A stretch of 64,000 bases of DNA from Capnocytophaga granulosa ATCC 51502. Its GTDB lineage: Bacteria; Bacteroidota; Bacteroidia; Flavobacteriales; Flavobacteriaceae. Numbering within the stretch: position 1 is the stretch's first letter; each line of letters opens with the position of its first letter. Both the position numbers and the translations under genes were made by a program. The notes below the pieces were generated by a model that searched no databases, had not been told where the DNA came from, and saw nothing but the letters and a program-made list of their open reading frames with translations. Location of the stretch: positions 62,001-126,000 of the forward strand of contig NZ_KE150255.1 of NCBI RefSeq assembly GCF_000411115.1, in the 5' to 3' direction. Shown here in pieces: positions 8,037 to 16,768 of this stretch.

Positions 8037-8115
8037 ACTTTTATATTTTGTTCTATTACAATGATTAAATTCTGTTTCTAAATACGGTTGTATTTTTTTA
8101 TTCGTAATTAAAGCG

Positions 8116-8123
8116 CAAAGTTA
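8116..8123 (-). promoter_or_regulatory. metY: -7 promoter element of metY
   Basis: On the minus strand TAACTTTG, 80 nt before the start codon. The leader shows no riboswitch fold that I can recognise. Confidence 0.6.
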
Positions 8124-8240
8124 GAAAATATTTTTGATACTACCAAAATAAAAAAGAATTTTTTTATAACAAACAAATTTGCCAATATGCTAATTGACAA
8201 ATCAGCACATTGGCAAATTAAAAATCAGCTAATTAGCCTA

Positions 8241-10523
8241 TTAAAACTGGTAACCCACTCCAGCTAATATACTGATAGTAGCCGCAGGCATAATTCCTCC
8301 CCAAGCACTGTGGCGGGTAGTGAAGTACTTGCGGTTGAGTAGGTTTAGTGCATTGAGGTTCACATTCCATTGCTTGATACTATAGTTGGCTGTAGCATTA
8401 AGCAAGAAGAACTTAGGAATAAGCCCTACATTACCATTGGCAGAACCTTCGAAGGTGTTTTTCTGATCCGAGAACTGAGAACTTACAAAGTTTCCATATC
8501 CGTTGAGGGTAAGGATACCTCCTGCACAATCCATTTGGTATTTTGCTCCTGCAGTAGCTGTATAGCGAGGGGCATAAGGTATACGGTTACCCTTGTACAT
8601 ACCATATTCTATAGTTGCTTTCTGGATAGCACCACTTCCATAGAGTTTCAACCCTTCTATAGGATAGATGGCACCACTCATTTCTATTCCTTGGTGTAGT
8701 GCTTTACCTCCGTTGTTAAGCAAGCCTCCCTCACGGAATATCTTGTGATCGAAATCCAAGATATAAGCAGCCAATTCCACTTCCAACCAATCGGTAGGAG
8801 TAGTACGCAAGCCCAATTCATAGTTGTTAGAGGTTTCTGCATCCAAATCACCATTGGTTTCAAAGGCAATACGGATTTGTGGCATCTTATACCCCTTGGA
8901 ATAGGTCAAATAAGCACGATAGTCATCAGAGAATTTATAGAATAATCCTAAAGAGTAGATAAAGGCATCTTCATTGGTGTTATCCCACTGATTACGGAAG
9001 TAATCCTCTTTGTCGTAATTGACAAAGGTATAGCGTACTGCTGGATTGATATTGAACTTATCAGTGATATGGAACTCATCAAACACATAACCTTCCACTA
9101 CAGCAACGGTATTGGCTGAATTGGCAGTGGTTTTCCCTTCTTTTACGCCCATTTTATCACCTGCCACAGATATATCATGGGTAATATCGGTATGTAGGCG
9201 TATCCCTGCCAAGAGCTTGTTCTCCTTACCAAAGAGTGTATTGGTACGTTCATAGTCGGAGAAGAGTCCCAAAGAAGGAATATCTCGCAAAGCAGAGGTA
9301 AATTTGCGCTTAGCAGGGTCTGCATTGCGGTTGTCAAGCCACCAATCACGCTTGAGATAACTTCCATAAATAGAAGTAGTAAGCGAATTCTGCTCATCAA
9401 ATAGGCGTTTGTAAGAGATAGCTGTGCTAAAGCGTCTCGCCTCAAAGAAATCATGCGGATTCACCGATTGTTCTGGGTCAGCATCCCATTGTGCTTGGCT
9501 AAGCCCTCCTGGGGTATCTGAGTATTCGGTAAAGCCATTGACGAAGAAGCGCCATTCGTTCTTCTCCCCTATCTTAGTGGTAACATTGCCTGTAAAGTCA
9601 TTCACAGCGTAGTAGCTACGTGATTTCCTAAAGCCATCTCCCTGACGACGATGAAAACCAGCATAGTAATTCATAGCACCTTCATTGGTATTACCTACGG
9701 TTTCTACCCCTATATTTAGTGCATTATGGTTACCATATTGTAAGTTAAGATTTGTATGAGGCTGAGCAGCACCTTTCTTGGTGATGATATTCACCACACC
9801 GCCTATACTACCACTTCCATAGAGCGCAGGAGAGGCGCCTTTAATCACTTCTACACTTTCAATGGCTCCTACAGGCATCATATAATACCCTCCCATATCG
9901 GAATAGCTCTGGCCGATAGGAATTTTCCCATCAATGACAACCAAAGTATTGCTATTACGAGCAGGGTCTATCCCTCTGAGTCCTATTCCTGGACGCAAGC
10001 CTCGTCCATCTTCATCTATATAATTGACCCCTGGCATAAAGCGTACGGCATCTCCTACAGCAGGAATTGCCAATTCTTTGATCTGTGCAGCCGAAACCAC
10101 ATTTACCGTACCAGCAAAATCCTTGATTTGTCGCTTAATTCCAGTGGAGGTTACTGTCACTTCAGAGAGTTCCTCTTGGGAGACCTTCATTTGTACATTG
10201 AGCAAAGTACGCCCTTGTACCCCTACCTCTTGAGTGTGATAGCCTAAGGATCTGAATATAAGGACATCATTCTCATCTACACGGATAGTGTAGTAGCCGT
10301 CCTTATCAGTGGCAACCCCGCGTTGGGAGCCTTTTACAAGAACATTCACCCCAAGTAGTGGTACGCCATGGGCATCTACTACGTGCCCTTCTACTTGGAT
10401 TTCTCTCTCCTGTTCCATAGTACTATTGGAAGCTGCAAAGTCAGCAGCATTCACCTGAGGAACTGTAAGTGCTATCATCGCTGTCAGTAGCCACTTACCC
10501 ATCATTTGTGTTTTCTTTTTCAT
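8241..10523 (-). CDS. TonB-dependent outer-membrane receptor (FecA-like)
   Basis: Signal peptide (about 1-26, ending 'VPQVNA'), then a carboxypeptidase-regulatory-like domain (about 42-125, 'VEGHVVDAHGVPLLGVNVLV'), a plug domain (about 140-250, 'PGIGLRGIDPARNSNTLVVIDG', 'EVIKGASPALYGSGSIGGVVNI') and a 22-strand barrel ending in Phe ('ILAGVGYQF'). It imports a metal complex or other scarce nutrient using TonB energy. The 'GLRGIDPARNSN' motif recalls ferric-citrate receptors, but the substrate is not proven. ATG at 10523 chosen over GTG at 10532 because the signal peptide fits. No SusD partner is present, so it is not a polysaccharide system. Confidence 0.88.
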   Translation of the reverse strand: MKKKTQMMGKWLLTAMIALTVPQVNAADFAASNSTMEQEREIQVEGHVVDAHGVPLLGVNVLVKGSQRGVATDKDGYYTIRVDENDVLIFRSLGYHTQEVGVQGRTLLNVQMKVSQEELSEVTVTSTGIKRQIKDFAGTVNVVSAAQIKELAIPAVGDAVRFMPGVNYIDEDGRGLRPGIGLRGIDPARNSNTLVVIDGKIPIGQSYSDMGGYYMMPVGAIESVEVIKGASPALYGSGSIGGVVNIITKKGAAQPHTNLNLQYGNHNALNIGVETVGNTNEGAMNYYAGFHRRQGDGFRKSRSYYAVNDFTGNVTTKIGEKNEWRFFVNGFTEYSDTPGGLSQAQWDADPEQSVNPHDFFEARRFSTAISYKRLFDEQNSLTTSIYGSYLKRDWWLDNRNADPAKRKFTSALRDIPSLGLFSDYERTNTLFGKENKLLAGIRLHTDITHDISVAGDKMGVKEGKTTANSANTVAVVEGYVFDEFHITDKFNINPAVRYTFVNYDKEDYFRNQWDNTNEDAFIYSLGLFYKFSDDYRAYLTYSKGYKMPQIRIAFETNGDLDAETSNNYELGLRTTPTDWLEVELAAYILDFDHKIFREGGLLNNGGKALHQGIEMSGAIYPIEGLKLYGSGAIQKATIEYGMYKGNRIPYAPRYTATAGAKYQMDCAGGILTLNGYGNFVSSQFSDQKNTFEGSANGNVGLIPKFFLLNATANYSIKQWNVNLNALNLLNRKYFTTRHSAWGGIMPAATISILAGVGYQF

Positions 10524-10554
10524 AAAGAACACTTTTATATAACTAAAAACGGCG

Positions 10555-10562
10555 CAAAAGTA
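10555..10562 (-). promoter_or_regulatory. -7 promoter element of TonB receptor gene
   Basis: Minus-strand TACTTTTG, 32 nt before the ATG. The A/T-rich region upstream could hold a Fur site but I cannot define one. Confidence 0.6.
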
Positions 10563-10693
10563 GTCATTTATATTTAATCCAAATAATTATTTATATTTGT
10601 TTTAAGTTAAATATTATACTAACTCCTGAAACCTCTGCTGTTTGTCTTTTGTTCTCTGCTATTAATACAAATCAATTGCCAATTGTTAATTGA

Positions 10694-10951
10694 TTTAAGT
10701 TTCGTAAGTTCTGTAACTTATTGATATTCAAAACCTCCCCCTACCCCCCTCCAAAGGGGGAATGAGATAGTTCATGATTCTCAAGGAGTTATAGAAAGGG
10801 CATTTTCCAGATTTATAGACAATTTTTATCTTTTTCAACGAATTTATTCCCCCTCTCGGAGGGGGCAAGGGGGAGGTTATCTTTGTAATATATTGATTAT
10901 TAATCAATTATAAGTCTAATTATAATCTAAAAATGACTTGCGAAACTTAAA
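10694..10951. mobile_element. MITE-like element R1, copy A
   Basis: 258 bp with terminal inverted repeats TTTAAGTTTCGTAAGT / ACTTGCGAAACTTAAA, flanked by the perfect 8-bp direct repeat TTAATTGA (10686-10693 and 10952-10959). The interior has two G/C-rich blocks (near 10735-10760 and 10850-10877) that are inverted relative to each other. No coding capacity. It fills most of the gap between the TonB receptor and the DUF4424 gene. Confidence 0.75.
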
Positions 10952-10978
10952 TTAATTGACTATTTACCAAATTATCCT

Positions 10979-10986
10979 TACCTTTG
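10979..10986 (+). promoter_or_regulatory. -7 promoter element of DUF4424 gene
   Basis: TACCTTTG, 43 nt before the ATG at 11029. Confidence 0.55.
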
Positions 10987-11028
10987 TCCCTATCCAACTC
11001 AAAACTTAAAACTCAAAACTCAAAACTT

Positions 11029-12117
11029 ATGAAGTGGTTTTTACTCTTATTAAGCACAGCTCTTTACGCCAATGACGGGGCTTTCTTCGGTTCGGGCAAT
11101 CACTTAGTCCCTATCATGGAAACGGATATTTCCGTACAGAAAGAAATTCTATATCTCAAAAAGATACAGAACAAATACATAGAAGTATCCGTCTATTACG
11201 AGTTCTTCAACCCCAAGGAGGACAAGGAAATCACCGTAGGCTTCGAAGCCGAAAGCCCCAGCGGCGATGTAGATGGTGCCCCTAAGAACGGACATCACCC
11301 TTATATGTTTGATTTTACAGTAAATCTCAACAATGCCTTCCTCTCCTACCAAATCGCCTACGTAACCGATTCCCTCTATGCCAAAGGCGGGAAGATACAG
11401 AGCATAGACCTCAACACTTTCAACGGTAATAAGGACGGCAATTATATTGATTTCAGGTATGTCTATCACTTCAAAGCCAAGTTCAAAAAGGGTGTGAATA
11501 TCCTCAAGCATACCTACAAATACAACATCTCTGGCGGCATCGCCTACAACTACCACTTTGACTATATCCTCACCGCTGCCAACCGCTGGGCAAACAAGCG
11601 CATAGACGACTTTACCCTTATCATAGACATGGGTGCTTTCCAAACCGCCTCCATAGAACGCACCTTTTTCAAAAGCGGCAGAGAATGGCTTCTCAGCGGT
11701 GTAGGCAAAATCACCGAAACAGCCCACAAAGGACCAGGAGACGGTACTGATCTGAATACTACCAACTTCTATGTACAGCAGGGATTACTCCTTTTCCAAA
11801 AGAAAAACTTTACCCCCAAGGGCGAACTGCATATCTGTGATTGGGCACTATGGGTACATCAGGATGCGGGCTTCCCTATTGACTACCCCTTCACCATTGA
11901 CCTACCCAATTTCAAATACGAAACAGACCCCAAAACAGAAGAAGAGAAGCGCCGCCTACGCAACCTCCCCTTTGCCCGCCGCGGCTATATCTTCAAGGAC
12001 AAGACACTACAAGCCTTCTATAACAAACAAGATTGGTACCAGCCTAACCCCAGCTATATCCCTGAAGTAGAACATCTTAGCCAAAAAGAAAAAGAGCTGA
12101 TCAATAGCCTAAAATAA
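11029..12117 (+). CDS. DUF4424-like secreted protein
   Basis: A short signal peptide ('MKWFLLLLSTALYA') is followed by 'NDGAFFGSGNHLVPI', the start seen in DUF4424 proteins, then about 340 residues rich in beta strands and aromatic residues. DUF4424 proteins are exported; their function is unknown. The ATG at 11029 is chosen because the residues encoded upstream come from an AACTCAAAACTT array and the signal peptide starts here. 362 residues. A small gene follows after 5 nt. Confidence 0.65.
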   Translation: MKWFLLLLSTALYANDGAFFGSGNHLVPIMETDISVQKEILYLKKIQNKYIEVSVYYEFFNPKEDKEITVGFEAESPSGDVDGAPKNGHHPYMFDFTVNLNNAFLSYQIAYVTDSLYAKGGKIQSIDLNTFNGNKDGNYIDFRYVYHFKAKFKKGVNILKHTYKYNISGGIAYNYHFDYILTAANRWANKRIDDFTLIIDMGAFQTASIERTFFKSGREWLLSGVGKITETAHKGPGDGTDLNTTNFYVQQGLLLFQKKNFTPKGELHICDWALWVHQDAGFPIDYPFTIDLPNFKYETDPKTEEEKRRLRNLPFARRGYIFKDKTLQAFYNKQDWYQPNPSYIPEVEHLSQKEKELINSLK

Positions 12118-12122
12118 AACCA

Positions 12123-12347
12123 ATGAAGAAAGAAATACTCATAAGTAGTGATGGTAATTATGACAATTTAGTCGCTGAAATCTACATTGATGGCAAATAT
12201 ATCGCGCTTGTTAGCTACGATGAGGAGCATAATTTTTTCGTAGAAACGCCTACTATAAATCGAAGCAATGAGGAAATAATAACCCATAAGGTAGAATACA
12301 ATACCTTTATCGAACTATTAGAAGAAGCTAAAAATAGTTTAAAATAA
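12123..12347 (+). CDS. Small immunity-like hypothetical protein
   Basis: 74 residues beginning 'MKKEILISSDGNYDNLVAEI', with the pattern 'AEIYIDGKYIALVS' that I associate with small orphan proteins found near polymorphic-toxin immunity genes. It begins 5 nt after the DUF4424 stop, so it may be co-transcribed, but A+T is higher than in its neighbour, which suggests separate origin. No toxin gene in the window. Function is inferred weakly. Confidence 0.45.
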   Translation: MKKEILISSDGNYDNLVAEIYIDGKYIALVSYDEEHNFFVETPTINRSNEEIITHKVEYNTFIELLEEAKNSLK

Positions 12348-12426
12348 CATAGGACAATCCGTTTCTTGCAGCTCGTGCCCATTATAAGCAGTCCCTATGG
12401 CTCTTTATTGAGAGTTATAAGTCTGG

Positions 12427-12489
12427 GATAAGACCAAAGGCCTTATTATAATCCGTGGGAGATTTTGTTATATTGAACTCACGTTAGTT
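12427..12489 (+). repeat. Right half of repeat element R2
   Basis: Shares 'AGACC(A/T)..GG(C/T)CTTAT', 'ATCCGTGGGAGA' and 'GAACTCACGTTAGTT' with the complete R2 element at 23051-23241. Lies just upstream of the next small gene. Confidence 0.6.
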
Positions 12490-12515
12490 TAGGAAACAAT
12501 TCATCAAAATATGTA

Positions 12516-12743
12516 ATGGTCAAAATAGAAAAAATCACAAGAGGACAGATCACCATATCTTACAAAGGTCAGTATTACAATATCTTAGGAGAGGGTCTTT
12601 TACTAACAAAAGATAATACCTATAGTTACATTATCTATCGTAATTCCATAGATAATACACTTTCCTATGTGGAACAAGAGACTATATTACAGGCTATTAT
12701 AGAACATTTTTGGAGCAAAGGACAAAAGGTAATCATTGAATAG
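12516..12743 (+). CDS. Small Imm74-like immunity protein (tentative)
   Basis: 75 residues beginning 'MVKIEKITRGQITISYKGQY' and ending 'FWSKGQKVIIE'. The 'RGQITISYKGQYY' beta pattern, the 'YIIYRNSI' centre and the C-terminal helix-strand resemble my recollection of the Imm74 family of toxin-neutralising proteins. There is no toxin next to it, so it would be an orphan immunity gene. Family call is tentative; a plain hypothetical protein is the alternative. Confidence 0.45.
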   Translation: MVKIEKITRGQITISYKGQYYNILGEGLLLTKDNTYSYIIYRNSIDNTLSYVEQETILQAIIEHFWSKGQKVIIE

Positions 12744-12996
12744 TTTGTTTCTCAACTCTTAATTTTTAAAGATGAACCATCATTTAGATAACTATTATTC
12801 AGGCGATTCGGCTTGGAATCAGTTTGTAAGTCTTTATGCAGCCCCTCTGTCATCACAAAGCCTGTACCTGCTTTAGACAATCTAAGCATTGCCGACTGTA
12901 TCGCAGCTCCAAATCTCCTACAAAGATTAAAAGAATGTCTCATAAGAATGAAATAGCCCCCCATAGCTCAAAATTAAAAACTCAAAACTCAAAATT
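12744..12996. other. Gap of 250 bp without supported gene
   Basis: Contains a weak minus-strand open frame (12752-12964) that lacks a promoter and a recognisable family, and an AACTCAAAA array (12960-12994) directly before the SMR gene. Confidence 0.4.
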
Positions 12997-13323
12997 ATGT
13001 ATTGGCTTTTACTTATCATAGCAGGCCTTTTCGAGGTCGCTTTTACTTTCTGTCTTGGCAAAGGAAAAGAAACACAAGGTACCACTATGTACCTATGGTA
13101 CGGAGGCTTTTTGCTCTGCACTTTTATCAGTATGTCCCTACTGATGAAGGTTTCCCAACACCTTCCCTTAGGCACGGCCTATGCCGTATGGACAGGTATA
13201 GGCGCCGTGGGTACCGCCTTAGTTGGAATTTTAGTCTTCAAGGAACCCGCTTCCTTCTGGCGCCTCTTCTTCCTCACTACCCTCATAGGCTCGGTAGTAG
13301 GACTCAAAGCCTTTAGTCAGTAG
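12997..13323 (+). CDS. SMR family exporter, SugE/Gdx type
   Basis: 108 residues with four membrane helices. The essential glutamate is E13 in 'LLIIAGLFEVAF', and 'GTAYAVWTGIGAVGTALVGI' is the helix-3 signature of the SugE/Gdx branch. These work as dual-topology dimers in the inner membrane; Gdx members export guanidinium in exchange for protons, while other SMR proteins export quaternary cations. Gdx genes are often under guanidine riboswitches; I looked for paired ACGR hairpins upstream and saw none, so the substrate remains open. Confidence 0.85.
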   Translation: MYWLLLIIAGLFEVAFTFCLGKGKETQGTTMYLWYGGFLLCTFISMSLLMKVSQHLPLGTAYAVWTGIGAVGTALVGILVFKEPASFWRLFFLTTLIGSVVGLKAFSQ

Positions 13324-13424
13324 TCAGTTGTTAGTTGTCAGAAATCAGTTTCTGACCGCTGTCCTCTGCCTTCTGACTACTGCCCTCTGTCTTCTGACCA
13401 CTGACAACTAACCACTGACTTTGG
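13321..13424 (+). repeat. GTCAGT/CTGACTACTG short-unit array
   Basis: About ten degenerate units of CAGTNNTCAG(A/T) and inverted CTGACNACTG, from the SMR stop codon to before the next gene. Confidence 0.65.
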
Positions 13425-13465
13425 CATACTTTTTGCTGCAAACCCTCCCTGAAAAAACAATCCCA

Positions 13466-14320
13466 ATGAGAAAGATATTTATTATCGCCAGTATGCTATG
13501 CTTCTTTTCGGAAGCCATGGCACAGATTAAGCTACCCCAACCCAGCGTAAAGGGTAGCATAGAACAAATGGTCGGACTTACCGAAGTGGAAGTAAGCTAC
13601 ACACGCCCAGCTAAGCGTGGTAGAAAAATCTTCGGAGAACTGGTACCATACAGCCGTGTATGGCGTACAGGCGCCAATGAAAACACCACTATCTCTTTCA
13701 GTGAAGACGTATCTATCGCAGGCAAAGTACTCCCTAAGGGGAAATATGCCCTCTATACCAAACCTGAAGCCGACAAATGGACTTTCTACTTCTATAAGAA
13801 AAATGACAACTGGGGTGTTCCTCAACAATGGGACGAAAACCAAATCGCCCTACAAGCCGAGGCTAAACCTATCCCCTATTCCATGGAAACAGAATACCTT
13901 ACCATTGAGCTGAATCCTATCAACTATAACGATGGGAAAATAGCGGTACGTTGGGATAAAACTTTAGTAGAACTGCCTTTCCACACCCAAACCCAAGAGC
14001 AGTCCATGGAGAATATAGCCGACAAAATCACACCTAACTCCTCTGCTCGTGATTACTACGAAGCAGCCAACTACCTGCTTACCTCCAACGGAGACCTCAA
14101 CAAGGCCAATGAGTTCATCACCAAGTCTCTGAGCATGCAAACCGATGCTCCTTACTATATGTATCGCGCGCAAGCTGTGATTCTCTCCCGATTAGGGAAA
14201 ACCAAAGAAGCTATCAAAGCCGCTGAAACCTCCCTACAAAAAGCCAAAAAAGAAGGCAACGAGGACTATGTAAAAATGAATCAAGACTCCATTTCCCAGT
14301 GGAAGAAAAAACGAAAATAG
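13466..14320 (+). CDS. DUF2911 protein with C-terminal TPR-like region
   Basis: Signal peptide ('MRKIFIIASMLCFFSEAMAQ'), then a DUF2911 domain (about 22-170; typical 'VSYTRPAKRGRKIFGELVPY', 'WRTGANENTTI', 'LPKGKYALYT'), then a helical region (about 190-280) with TPR-like repeats. DUF2911 proteins are common exported proteins of Bacteroidota with unknown function. ATG at 13466 chosen for the signal peptide. 284 residues. Confidence 0.8.
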   Translation: MRKIFIIASMLCFFSEAMAQIKLPQPSVKGSIEQMVGLTEVEVSYTRPAKRGRKIFGELVPYSRVWRTGANENTTISFSEDVSIAGKVLPKGKYALYTKPEADKWTFYFYKKNDNWGVPQQWDENQIALQAEAKPIPYSMETEYLTIELNPINYNDGKIAVRWDKTLVELPFHTQTQEQSMENIADKITPNSSARDYYEAANYLLTSNGDLNKANEFITKSLSMQTDAPYYMYRAQAVILSRLGKTKEAIKAAETSLQKAKKEGNEDYVKMNQDSISQWKKKRK

Positions 14321-14390
14321 TGACAAGTGACTAATGACAAGTGACTAATATTCAGCGTGATATTAGTCACTTGTCATTTGTAATTAGTCA
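14321..14390 (+). repeat. AGTGACTAATGACA short-unit array
   Basis: Units of GTGACTAAT and inverted ATTAGTCAC form an inverted repeat between two convergent genes; could act as a weak terminator. Confidence 0.5.
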
Positions 14391-14792
14391 CTATTTATAC
14401 ATATCAATATCTATCCAAGCATTAAGCCTATGGAGTATATCAAGTATTTTGTTATCAAAAACTATAGCAGGGCAGCTCTCCTCAGGACTCATTTCTACAC
14501 AAAAAAGTAATTTTGAGGTAAGAGCAAACGCTTTGATAAAAGAGGATAACGCCGGCAAACAAGGTATTATCTGAGCAGCAAACACTTGCAAATTATCTTC
14601 TATAAGAAGTGTTTCAAGAGGAGCAAAGTTATATTCCCAGAAAGTCTCTTCACTGACACGATATTTCAGTTGGTCTCCCTTATAAGCGGTCTCAGTAGGC
14701 GAAAGCCCTATTATATCTGTAACCTTATCCACTTCAAAATAATCTCCATATATACAAAAGGAAAGGCGAATAGTGGTTGATTTGTGTTTCAT
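14391..14792 (-). CDS. DUF4279 family protein
   Basis: 133 residues with the DUF4279 pattern: 'TTIRLSFCIYGDYFEVDKVT' at the N-terminus, 'LGLSP/IGLSPTETAYKGD' and 'YNFAPLETLL'. Family members are often found among toxin-immunity genes and are of unknown mechanism. It is the 5'-most... last-transcribed gene of the run that also holds the two lipoproteins, 8 nt from the next one. Probably cytoplasmic. Possible orphan immunity gene (inference). Confidence 0.65.
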   Translation of the reverse strand: MKHKSTTIRLSFCIYGDYFEVDKVTDIIGLSPTETAYKGDQLKYRVSEETFWEYNFAPLETLLIEDNLQVFAAQIIPCLPALSSFIKAFALTSKLLFCVEMSPEESCPAIVFDNKILDILHRLNAWIDIDMYK

Positions 14793-14799
14793 TTGTTGG

Positions 14800-15603
14800 T
14801 TATTGGTTATCTACTGACGACTGATTTTTGATTCCTATCCTAACATAGGTGCGCTTATCAATATCTTCCGAGAAGTATCTGCATATAGTAGGCATATACA
14901 GATACCCATCATTACTAAAAAACTCAGGTTCTTTTTCATCATAATCAAGTAGCCAATAACGAGGCTCCAGAGTAATCAGTTTTTTAAAAGTAAAAGAACG
15001 CTTCTTTTCTACTTTATAGAGCGTTAGGATTATTGAAAAATAATCGCTATATACATCCACTACATACTTGCCATCAGGTGTGGGGAGAGGATTGCGCCCC
15101 ATTTCCGCCTCTGCTCCTGTTTGCTTATCTATAAAAAGAGCTTCCCTGCTTCTGTAGACAACACGCGACACTACATATTGCTCTAAGTCAGGTATTTCAC
15201 CTAAATAGAGATAAAATGTAACTTGTGTATCTTCTGTAGGCCCTTCATCTACCAATGTTACTATTTGCTTTTTACAAGGAAGGGTCATTACTCCTGATTC
15301 TTGCTTAATGGCCAAGCTATCTTTCTTGAGAAAATTATAACGATGCTTGAGTGCTTGCTGATACACCTGCCGAGGTATCCTTTCTATCGTAAAAAATTTA
15401 CCAAAAGTAGTAGTATCTGATATTTCACCTCTTCCATCGTTGATAGCCTCCAAAAGCTTCTTTTCTGTAATATCAAGTAAATCTTCTACAAGTGGCCATT
15501 CTGGTTCTTTTACAAGTATATCCTCTTCTACCTTTTGTTGCCTTTGAAAGAGGTTACAGCTGGTAATACTTAGTATTAAAATAAGAGAGATAAAATATTT
15601 CAT
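14800..15603 (-). CDS. Lipoprotein, paralog 1 of a tandem family
   Basis: Lipoprotein signal 'MKYFISLILILSITSC' with lipobox ITSC (Cys16), predicted to be lipid-anchored. The rest has 'YQQALKHRYNFLKKDSLAI', 'LGEIPDLEQYVV' and 'EPEFFSNDGYLY', matched closely by the next gene ('YQKALKNKVDFLQRDTLAI', 'LGNIPAIDQYVV', 'EPIFFSKNDYLY'). 267 residues; it lacks about 60 residues present near the N-terminus of paralog 2. Family not recognised. Ends 'VRIGIKNQSSVDNQ'. Confidence 0.7.
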   Translation of the reverse strand: MKYFISLILILSITSCNLFQRQQKVEEDILVKEPEWPLVEDLLDITEKKLLEAINDGRGEISDTTTFGKFFTIERIPRQVYQQALKHRYNFLKKDSLAIKQESGVMTLPCKKQIVTLVDEGPTEDTQVTFYLYLGEIPDLEQYVVSRVVYRSREALFIDKQTGAEAEMGRNPLPTPDGKYVVDVYSDYFSIILTLYKVEKKRSFTFKKLITLEPRYWLLDYDEKEPEFFSNDGYLYMPTICRYFSEDIDKRTYVRIGIKNQSSVDNQ

Positions 15604-15632
15604 AGATTAGTTATAATACTGTTTACGGATTT

Positions 15633-16607
15633 CTAATTCTTAATTCCTATCTTGATATACATTCGTTGTTTATTGGGGTTATTATGCTCGTCAAAGAAAT
15701 TACTCACCACGTTCATAGGCGCATACAAATAGTCATTTTTACTAAAGAAAATAGGTTCTTTATCAAGATCATAGACATCCCAACTCTTTGTATATCCTTC
15801 TACTAAGGTGTCTATTTTCAGCGGTTTTATATGTTCTATACGATACAAAGAAATAAGCCTATCCCTATCATAGTAGTCCCTACCTATATTGATGATATAC
15901 CTCTTATCAGCAGAGAGAAAGGGAAACTTCTCAAATCTTCTTTTCTCCCCCGTGGTCTTATCTATCAAGATATAAGCCAATGATCTTTCAGTATCTTCCA
16001 ATACCACATACTGATCAATAGCAGGTATATTGCCTAAATAGGTATAGATCATATCAAAATGCTTGTCCGCAAGTTCAGATATATCATCTTTTAGATAAAC
16101 CGTCCTCTGTTTGCACACAAAAGTAAGTTTGCCTTTCTTTTTTACAATCGCAAGTGTATCTCTTTGAAGGAAATCTACTTTATTTTTCAAGGCTTTTTGA
16201 TATTCTTCAGAAGAGACTTGATTTATATTCAGATACTTAGAGATAGTATCAGAAATATCTCCATAGATACTCTCTACAAGTACCTCCCCTGTCATTTTGG
16301 ACTTCAGGGCTTCCCAATCTCCCATGTCTTCTTTTTCCACATAGCCTCTTTCCGTTTTATAAAGTTCCTTTCCTTCGGCTATAATCTCCAACTTATCCCC
16401 CATTATGAAAAAAAGGGATGGTATAGAGTCTGTCAAACTAGCATATCTCGTTGTTACATCTTTAATCACATACAACTCCTTCTCCACAGGCACAAACACT
16501 TCATCTTTCCAGAAACTCGCCACACTTTCCCCTGCCGACTGTTGTTTTTGGAAAAGGTTACAGCCAGCAAGCAATAGTGTTAAAATAAAAGAGATAAAGT
16601 ATTTCAT
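15633..16607 (-). CDS. Lipoprotein, paralog 2 of a tandem family
   Basis: Lipobox LAGC (Cys16) in 'MKYFISFILTLLLAGCNLF'. 324 residues, tandem duplicate of the downstream gene with 29 nt between them; the spacer sequence is also duplicated. Ends 'MYIKIGIKN'. The same ending with one change is found upstream at 16630-16656 as a remnant of a third copy. Function unknown. Confidence 0.7.
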   Translation of the reverse strand: MKYFISFILTLLLAGCNLFQKQQSAGESVASFWKDEVFVPVEKELYVIKDVTTRYASLTDSIPSLFFIMGDKLEIIAEGKELYKTERGYVEKEDMGDWEALKSKMTGEVLVESIYGDISDTISKYLNINQVSSEEYQKALKNKVDFLQRDTLAIVKKKGKLTFVCKQRTVYLKDDISELADKHFDMIYTYLGNIPAIDQYVVLEDTERSLAYILIDKTTGEKRRFEKFPFLSADKRYIINIGRDYYDRDRLISLYRIEHIKPLKIDTLVEGYTKSWDVYDLDKEPIFFSKNDYLYAPMNVVSNFFDEHNNPNKQRMYIKIGIKN

Positions 16608-16629
16608 AGATGAGTTATAATGCTATTTA

Positions 16630-16656
16630 CTAATTTCTAATACCTATTTTAAGGTA
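16630..16656 (-). pseudogene. 3' remnant of a third lipoprotein paralog, cut by the IS
   Basis: Minus-strand codons read Y L K I G I R N stop, against 'MYIKIGIKN' in paralog 2. The following spacer up to the next ATG is also nearly identical to the spacer between paralogs 1 and 2. The IS end (TAATGGAC) begins at 16657, so the rest of the gene was lost with the insertion. Nothing like the missing 5' part is seen beyond the other IS end. Confidence 0.65.
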
Positions 16657-16696
16657 TAATGGACAAAAATGTTGCTTTTTTTGGGTATATAGCTTC

Positions 16697-16717
16697 TAAT
16701 GGACAAAAGTGTTGCTC
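16697..16717. repeat. Second left inverted repeat of the IS
   Basis: TAATGGACAAAAGTGTTGCT, same orientation as the outer left end 40 bp away. Either could serve as the functional end. Confidence 0.65.
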
Positions 16718-16732
16718 TTTTTTAGACAGGTA

Positions 16733-16764
16733 TTTGGATAATACAAAAAACTACCTTACCTTTG
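16733..16764 (+). promoter_or_regulatory. Promoter inside the IS, opposite to transposase
   Basis: TTTG at 16733-16736 and TACCTTTG at 16757-16764, 20 nt apart; no open frame follows. Confidence 0.65.
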
Positions 16765-16768
16765 CCCT

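Noticed and set aside
12752..12964. 70-residue minus-strand open frame upstream of the SMR gene
   Set aside because: No promoter, no recognisable family, unusual composition; kept only as a note for the gap.
12900..13000. Guanidine riboswitch before the SugE-like gene
   Set aside because: No paired ACGR hairpins (mini-ykkC) or long ykkC fold; the leader is a simple AACTCAAAA array.
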